From: Moduliflexus sp964602655
Lineage (GTDB): Bacteria > Moduliflexota > Moduliflexia > Moduliflexales > Moduliflexaceae
Direction of reading: 5' to 3'
DNA: 42,550 nucleotides
NCBI GenBank assembly: GCA_964602655.1
Contig: CAZRSF010000054.1
Span: forward strand, 1 to 42,550
In this document: one piece after another, positions 39,080 to 42,550 of the stretch
How the letters are laid out: each line of letters begins with the position of its first letter
Position numbering within the stretch: position 1 is the stretch's first letter
The notes under the pieces: model-generated
What the model saw: the letters and a program-made list of their open reading frames with translations, nothing else
What the model was told of the DNA's origin: nothing
The model's database searches: none
Made by a program: the position numbers and the translations under genes

Positions 39080-40411
39080 TTACTTTGGTAATTCATCCAG
39101 GCCTTCGCCGAGAGGCAGCCGGAATTTTTCTTCGACTTCGTGGCGCAGTTGCCAGTTTTGCAGCCAGAACGCGGCAAACAGGCGCAACGGCGGACGGCGG
39201 CGCAGCAGCATCGCGCCGCGTTTCAAAATTGAACTGATACGAAAAAATCGCAGTCGGGCATTGACGCAACGCTGCGAAAGCTCGTCCGGCGTCATGTTTT
39301 GCGGCGCGAAGACGATTTTGCCGTATTCATAGCCCGGTTCGAGCCACCATTTTTCGACAAGCAGCCGCTTTTCTCGTTGTAAACGCTCATACAGGCGCGT
39401 TCCCGGAAACGGCAGCAAATGGTTGAAGGCGGCGAAAAAGAAGCCATGTGTTTCCGCAAACGCTAATGCGTTTTCGAACGACGCGGGCGTGTCGTGGTCG
39501 AAGCCGAAAACGAACGTGGCGTAAATGCTGATGCCCGCCGCGTGAATTCGCCGGACAAGCTCGTCGCGGTCGCCCACCTTATTCATCCACGCTTTGCCCA
39601 TCTGCTGAAGATTTTTGGCGTCGGTTGATTCGAAGCCGATTAACAACACGCGGCAGCCGCTTTTCGCCAGCGCATCCAGCAACTCGCGATTGTTCGCGAC
39701 CGTCAGACTCGCCTGCGACGCCCAGAAGATTTTAAGCGGCGCGAGTTCTTTGCATAACTGCATCGTATACGCCGGATCAGCCGCGATATTGTCGTCAACT
39801 AAAAACAAAAATTTTTTTCCGCATCGCCGAACATCTTCGACTACGTCGCTGACCGGACGCGGATAATATCGGGCGCTGTAACAGGCAGACGGAGCGCAAA
39901 ATTCGCAGTTAAACACGCAGCCGCGCCCGGTTTCAACAAGGCCGAGTGGCAAATAACGTTTGCCCCGAAAGATGCTCCGATCCGGCAGCACTGCATAAGC
40001 CTGAGCGCCTTCGTACCGCTTTTTCAAACGGCGCTGACGGCAATCTTCAAGCATCTGCGGCCAGACCTGTTCCGCGTTGCCAATCAGGATCGCGTCGGCG
40101 AATTGCTCCGCTTCATCCGGTTGTAAGGTCGGATGCACGCCGCCGAATACAACTGGAATGCCGCGCTCGCGGAATCGCGCGGCGATGGCGTAGGCGCGTT
40201 TCGCCGTGTACGCCTCGACGTTCAGCGCGACCAAATCGGTCGGCGTCTGGTAATCAATCAATTCGAGGCGATCATCGAAGAATTCGACTTCAATGTCGGC
40301 GGGCGTCAATGCCTTCAACGTCGCAAGCGGCAGCGGCTCCATCGTCCAGGTGCGGATGTACGGCTCGCCCGGCTTCTTGCCGATAGCCGGATAAATCAAG
40401 GTAATTTTCAT
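39080..40411 (-). CDS. B12-binding-type radical SAM enzyme 2
   Basis: The 443-residue protein has an N-terminal cobalamin-binding-type Rossmann domain (about 1-140; FGGVHPTLQPDEAEQFADAILIGNAEQVWP). The DxHxxG ligand motif is not present. The radical SAM motif is C165-VFN-C169-EF-C172 in TGRGCVFNCEFCAPSACYS. LLIGFESTDAKNLQQMGKAW, and LLPFPGTRLYERLQREKRL follow. The C-terminal extension is of the DUF4070 kind. Such enzymes methylate or rearrange lipids, hopanoids or antibiotics. The GTG at 40426 lies in palindrome D, so ATG at 40411 is chosen. Similar in plan to the gene at 40537. Confidence 0.85.
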   Translation of the reverse strand: MKITLIYPAIGKKPGEPYIRTWTMEPLPLATLKALTPADIEVEFFDDRLELIDYQTPTDLVALNVEAYTAKRAYAIAARFRERGIPVVFGGVHPTLQPDEAEQFADAILIGNAEQVWPQMLEDCRQRRLKKRYEGAQAYAVLPDRSIFRGKRYLPLGLVETGRGCVFNCEFCAPSACYSARYYPRPVSDVVEDVRRCGKKFLFLVDDNIAADPAYTMQLCKELAPLKIFWASQASLTVANNRELLDALAKSGCRVLLIGFESTDAKNLQQMGKAWMNKVGDRDELVRRIHAAGISIYATFVFGFDHDTPASFENALAFAETHGFFFAAFNHLLPFPGTRLYERLQREKRLLVEKWWLEPGYEYGKIVFAPQNMTPDELSQRCVNARLRFFRISSILKRGAMLLRRRPPLRLFAAFWLQNWQLRHEVEEKFRLPLGEGLDELPK

Positions 40412-40416
40412 GGGAG

Positions 40417-40549
40417 AATAGAACACTGATCGGACTGATGAGACTGGTTTTCATCTTTTGCAATCTGTCAGACACTTTGAAAGTGTCTGACAGATCAGGA
40501 AGATAGAATCAGTAAAAATCAGCCTTATCAGTCCAATCAGTGTTCTATT
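40417..40549. repeat. Nested palindrome: family C inside family D
   Basis: Outer arms 40417-40451 and 40515-40549 match over 35 bases with four mismatches, all transitions. Between them 40463-40495 is a perfect 16-1-16 family C palindrome (ATCTGTCAGACACTTT). The right arm encodes the last residues and TGA stop of the next gene. Confidence 0.92.
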
Positions 40550-41868
40550 TCTTGCGGGAAACGGTATTCTTCCGCATAAAGCCTCTGAATATAGAGTTTG
40601 TAAGCCAAATTGCCGATAAACGCAATCGGAAAATTGCGGCCTGCGCGTTTCGTGCGCTGGAACGACGAACCGAGCCGGAATGTCTCTTTAAACGCCCATT
40701 TGAAGCCGTCGTCAAGCACTTGCGGCGTCATCTGCGCGGGCTGAAAGACGACGTGCTGCGTGTCGTAATATTCCCAGCGATAATGCAGCAGCCGATTTTC
40801 GGCCTGCAAGCGCTGAAAACTCGGCGTTCCAGGAAACGGCGTGTAAATCGCGTAACGCGGGATGTCAATGCTGAGGTCGTTCACCAAATCAACCGTGTGC
40901 TCAAAGACCGTCCGGTCGTCCTCGTCAAGGCCGAAAATGAAGCAGCCCTGAATCACGATGTTGCGGTCGTGCAGTTTGCCGACGAGTTCGCGGTAATCTT
41001 CGACTTTGTTGAACGCCTTGTGCATCGAAGCGAGCGAACGATTGTTCAGCGATTCGAAGCCGATCAGGATGAATTGACAGCCGCTTTGCGCCATCAAATC
41101 AAGCAATTCGTCATCCTGCCGGATGCGCGACGACGCCAAGCCGCCCCACCGTTTTTTCAACGGAATCAGCGCGGTCAAGAATTCTTTGGCATAATCGGGG
41201 TCTTCGGTCAGATTCACGTCATTGAAGGCGATCCGGCGGCTTTTGATCGCCTTGATTTCGGCGATCACGTCCGGGATCGGGCGTTGATGCCAGCCGAATT
41301 TCGCCGCCGGAACCGCGCAAAAATCGCATGTGCCTTTGCAGCCGCGTGTCGCAAAGACCGTGTTCGGCACGTTGTAGCGGAACGGCTTTTGCAAATCGCG
41401 GCGTGGATGCGGCAGGTTTTCAAGCTGCATCGTTTCGCTCTGATATGTCCGCTGTAACGAGTTGTTGGCATAATCCCACAGCAGTTGCGGCCACGTCTGC
41501 TCGGCAAATCCGATCACGATGGCGTCGGCGTGCTGCGCCGCTTCGTCCGGCAGCAACGTCACATGTACGCCGCCAAGCACGACCGTCGCGCCCTGCGCCC
41601 GGAAAAAATCGGCGATTTCATAGCCGCGCGTCGCCGCACCCGTGATGCAACTGATCGCGACCATATCGAACGAACGCTCGAACGGAATCCGGTCAACGCT
41701 TTCGTCCGCGAGCGTGATGTCAACGTTCAATTCCGGCGGCACAAGCGCGGCGAGCGTCGTGGCAGTGAGCGGCGCTTCGCGAAACGAGCGCCGCCACGCG
41801 CCGAGCTTCAAGCGGTGAATCCGGCCATCCGGTAGGACAATCAACAATTTAAAGCCTGTTTTTATCAT
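40537..41868 (-). CDS. B12-binding-type radical SAM enzyme 1
   Basis: The 443-residue protein has a cobalamin-binding-type domain (LGGVHVTLLPDEAAQHADAIVIGFAEQTWP) and radical SAM motif C177-KGT-C181-DF-C184 in TRGCKGTCDFCAVPAAKFG. IGFESLNNRSLASMHKAFNK, GCFIFGLDEDD and YTPFPGTPSFQRLQAENRLL complete the plan. It is clearly a paralogue of the 39080 gene (same lengths, domains and order) and the two probably act in one pathway. Last codons (ATA GAA CAC TGA) lie in palindrome D. No ribosome site is seen at the ATG. Confidence 0.85.
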   Translation of the reverse strand: MIKTGFKLLIVLPDGRIHRLKLGAWRRSFREAPLTATTLAALVPPELNVDITLADESVDRIPFERSFDMVAISCITGAATRGYEIADFFRAQGATVVLGGVHVTLLPDEAAQHADAIVIGFAEQTWPQLLWDYANNSLQRTYQSETMQLENLPHPRRDLQKPFRYNVPNTVFATRGCKGTCDFCAVPAAKFGWHQRPIPDVIAEIKAIKSRRIAFNDVNLTEDPDYAKEFLTALIPLKKRWGGLASSRIRQDDELLDLMAQSGCQFILIGFESLNNRSLASMHKAFNKVEDYRELVGKLHDRNIVIQGCFIFGLDEDDRTVFEHTVDLVNDLSIDIPRYAIYTPFPGTPSFQRLQAENRLLHYRWEYYDTQHVVFQPAQMTPQVLDDGFKWAFKETFRLGSSFQRTKRAGRNFPIAFIGNLAYKLYIQRLYAEEYRFPQEIEH

Positions 41869-41883
41869 TCGGGGTTATCGCCC

Positions 41884-41916
41884 AACCCTGACAGGGTTTA
41901 AAACCCTGTCAGGGTT
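41884..41916. repeat. Palindrome family E, copy 3
   Basis: AACCCTGACAGGGTTT and AAACCCTGTCAGGGTT around one A. Each arm is itself a 7-1-7 palindrome. It lies between the secreted-protein gene and radical SAM enzyme 1. Confidence 0.88.
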
Positions 41917-41926
41917 CGCTCCTGCG

Positions 41927-42466
41927 TTATTTCCACTCGTCGCCGAGCAATGCGCCGAACTGATTTTCAGGATGAACCGGGTCGCTTGCGCGATCTTTCG
42001 GCTTTTTCTGTTCGTATTCATCGGCGCTTTTTTGATGCAAATCGTACAACTTTTCCGCGTGTTTGTAGTCAGCGTAGGTCACGGCAACACCGCCGTTCCA
42101 GGTCACGCCGAACGGCATCGCCGGATAGAGTTTCAAGAGTGCGACAATCCCTTTGGCGAGAGGAATTTCGGGATACTCATTCTTCGAAATCCCTCTTGTA
42201 ATCAGCGTTTCCGCGTCGGCTTCGAATTCTTTCCACGATAACACCAGCAATCCTTCCTCTTTCGGCTGTTTTTTGATCTGCTCGACATTTTCGCGGGGAA
42301 CGCCGATCAGCACCGTGTAGGCTGGCTGACGGGCATCTATCATAACCAACTCTATCGGCGGCGCGTCGGTTTTCGCGGCAAAGGCGAGAGACGGGCGGAA
42401 TGAAAACAGGCTTAACACAACGGTTCCTAAAACAATCAATAAGGTTCTATCGAAAAACAGATTCAT
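41927..42466 (-). CDS. Secreted protein of unknown function
   Basis: The 179-residue protein has a signal peptide (LLIVLGTVVLSLFSFRPSLAFAA, cleavage near residue 31) and no recognisable domain. The mature part contains AKGIVALLKLYPAMPFGVTWNGGVAVTYADYKHAEKLYDLH and a charged C-terminus. AGGAGAA near the ATG supports the start. It heads the minus-strand array and may be functionally separate from the radical SAM genes. Confidence 0.75.
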   Translation of the reverse strand: MNLFFDRTLLIVLGTVVLSLFSFRPSLAFAAKTDAPPIELVMIDARQPAYTVLIGVPRENVEQIKKQPKEEGLLVLSWKEFEADAETLITRGISKNEYPEIPLAKGIVALLKLYPAMPFGVTWNGGVAVTYADYKHAEKLYDLHQKSADEYEQKKPKDRASDPVHPENQFGALLGDEWK

Positions 42467-42505
42467 AAGTTTCTCCTCTAAGAATAGATTTTCATGCGCT
42501 ACGGC

Positions 42506-42533
42506 GTAGGTCGAAACTATAGTTTCGACCTAC
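42506..42533. repeat. Palindrome family H, copy 2
   Basis: GTAGGTCGAAACTA immediately followed by its exact complement, a 14-base perfect palindrome. It differs from the 35225 copy at paired positions (G-C changed to T-A). It lies upstream of the last gene. Confidence 0.88.
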
Positions 42534-42550
42534 ATGATTCCGCGCCAAGC

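Noticed and set aside
28009..40495. CRISPR array or phase-variable repeats
   Set aside because: Repeats are palindromic, widely spaced and lie at gene ends; no regular spacers or cas genes.
40540..41457. 305-codon plus-strand open frame opposite radical SAM enzyme 1
   Set aside because: The opposite strand encodes a clear radical SAM protein; this frame has no family features.

Overview
This looks like chromosomal DNA of a Gram-negative-type, uncultivated bacterium with mid-range GC. Evidence includes lipoprotein signal peptides, a Wzx-type flippase, a UshA-like secreted phosphoesterase, and a large kinase fused to a sulfatase-modifying-factor fold. Overlapping ATGA junctions and AGGAG-type ribosome sites are common. 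The mix of genes and the many dispersed palindromes would suit a genome such as candidate phylum KSB3/Modulibacteria, but nothing in the window proves this. No rRNA, tRNA, CRISPR array or complete transposon was seen.

Layout. (1) 90-13940, plus strand: a polysaccharide/cell-surface cluster. It holds a PcRGLX/YetA-like lyase-type protein, a membrane-anchored transglutaminase-like protein, three GT4 glycosyltransferases, a Wzx/MOP flippase, a YfhO-like polytopic protein, a radical SAM enzyme and a GT2 glycosyltransferase. (2) 13970-16007: a secreted 5'-nucleotidase-like lipoprotein and a convergent small helical protein. (3) 16418-19183: a nickel/cobalt ECF transporter operon (NikMN fusion, NikQ, NikO) behind a promoter region with two palindromic candidate operators. 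(4) 19258-24069, minus strand: NYN-domain protein, GuaA, Xpt and an SGNH-hydrolase lipoprotein. (5) 24447-28000, plus strand: a lone DUF499-type ATPase followed by the AzlC/AzlD exporter pair. (6) 28052-30774, minus strand: a toxin-antitoxin island with ParE/Phd, TumE-like pair, an orphan AbrB antitoxin, a DUF2283 relic, and a nuclease-like/DUF2283/YgiT-type trio. (7) 30951-34184: a 1077-residue Ser/Thr kinase whose C-terminal C-type-lectin/FGE fold ends in a segment resembling the variable region of a diversity-generating retroelement (DGR) target. (8) 34428-35228: a metallo-beta-lactamase-fold protein. (9) 42466 down to 35236, minus strand: a secreted protein, two B12-binding-type radical SAM enzymes, two GNAT-like proteins and a GH3-family acyl-adenylating enzyme, which reads as an undescribed biosynthetic locus.

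The strongest cross-window signal is intergenic. About twenty palindromic elements of roughly eleven families sit in the gaps between genes. Four are nested, one family in the loop of another. Family C has five copies whose stems differ by paired changes. Several elements supply the last codons or stop codon of the neighbouring gene; the one at 35225-35252 gives TAG stops to two convergent genes. Every junction of the GH3/radical SAM array carries a different element.
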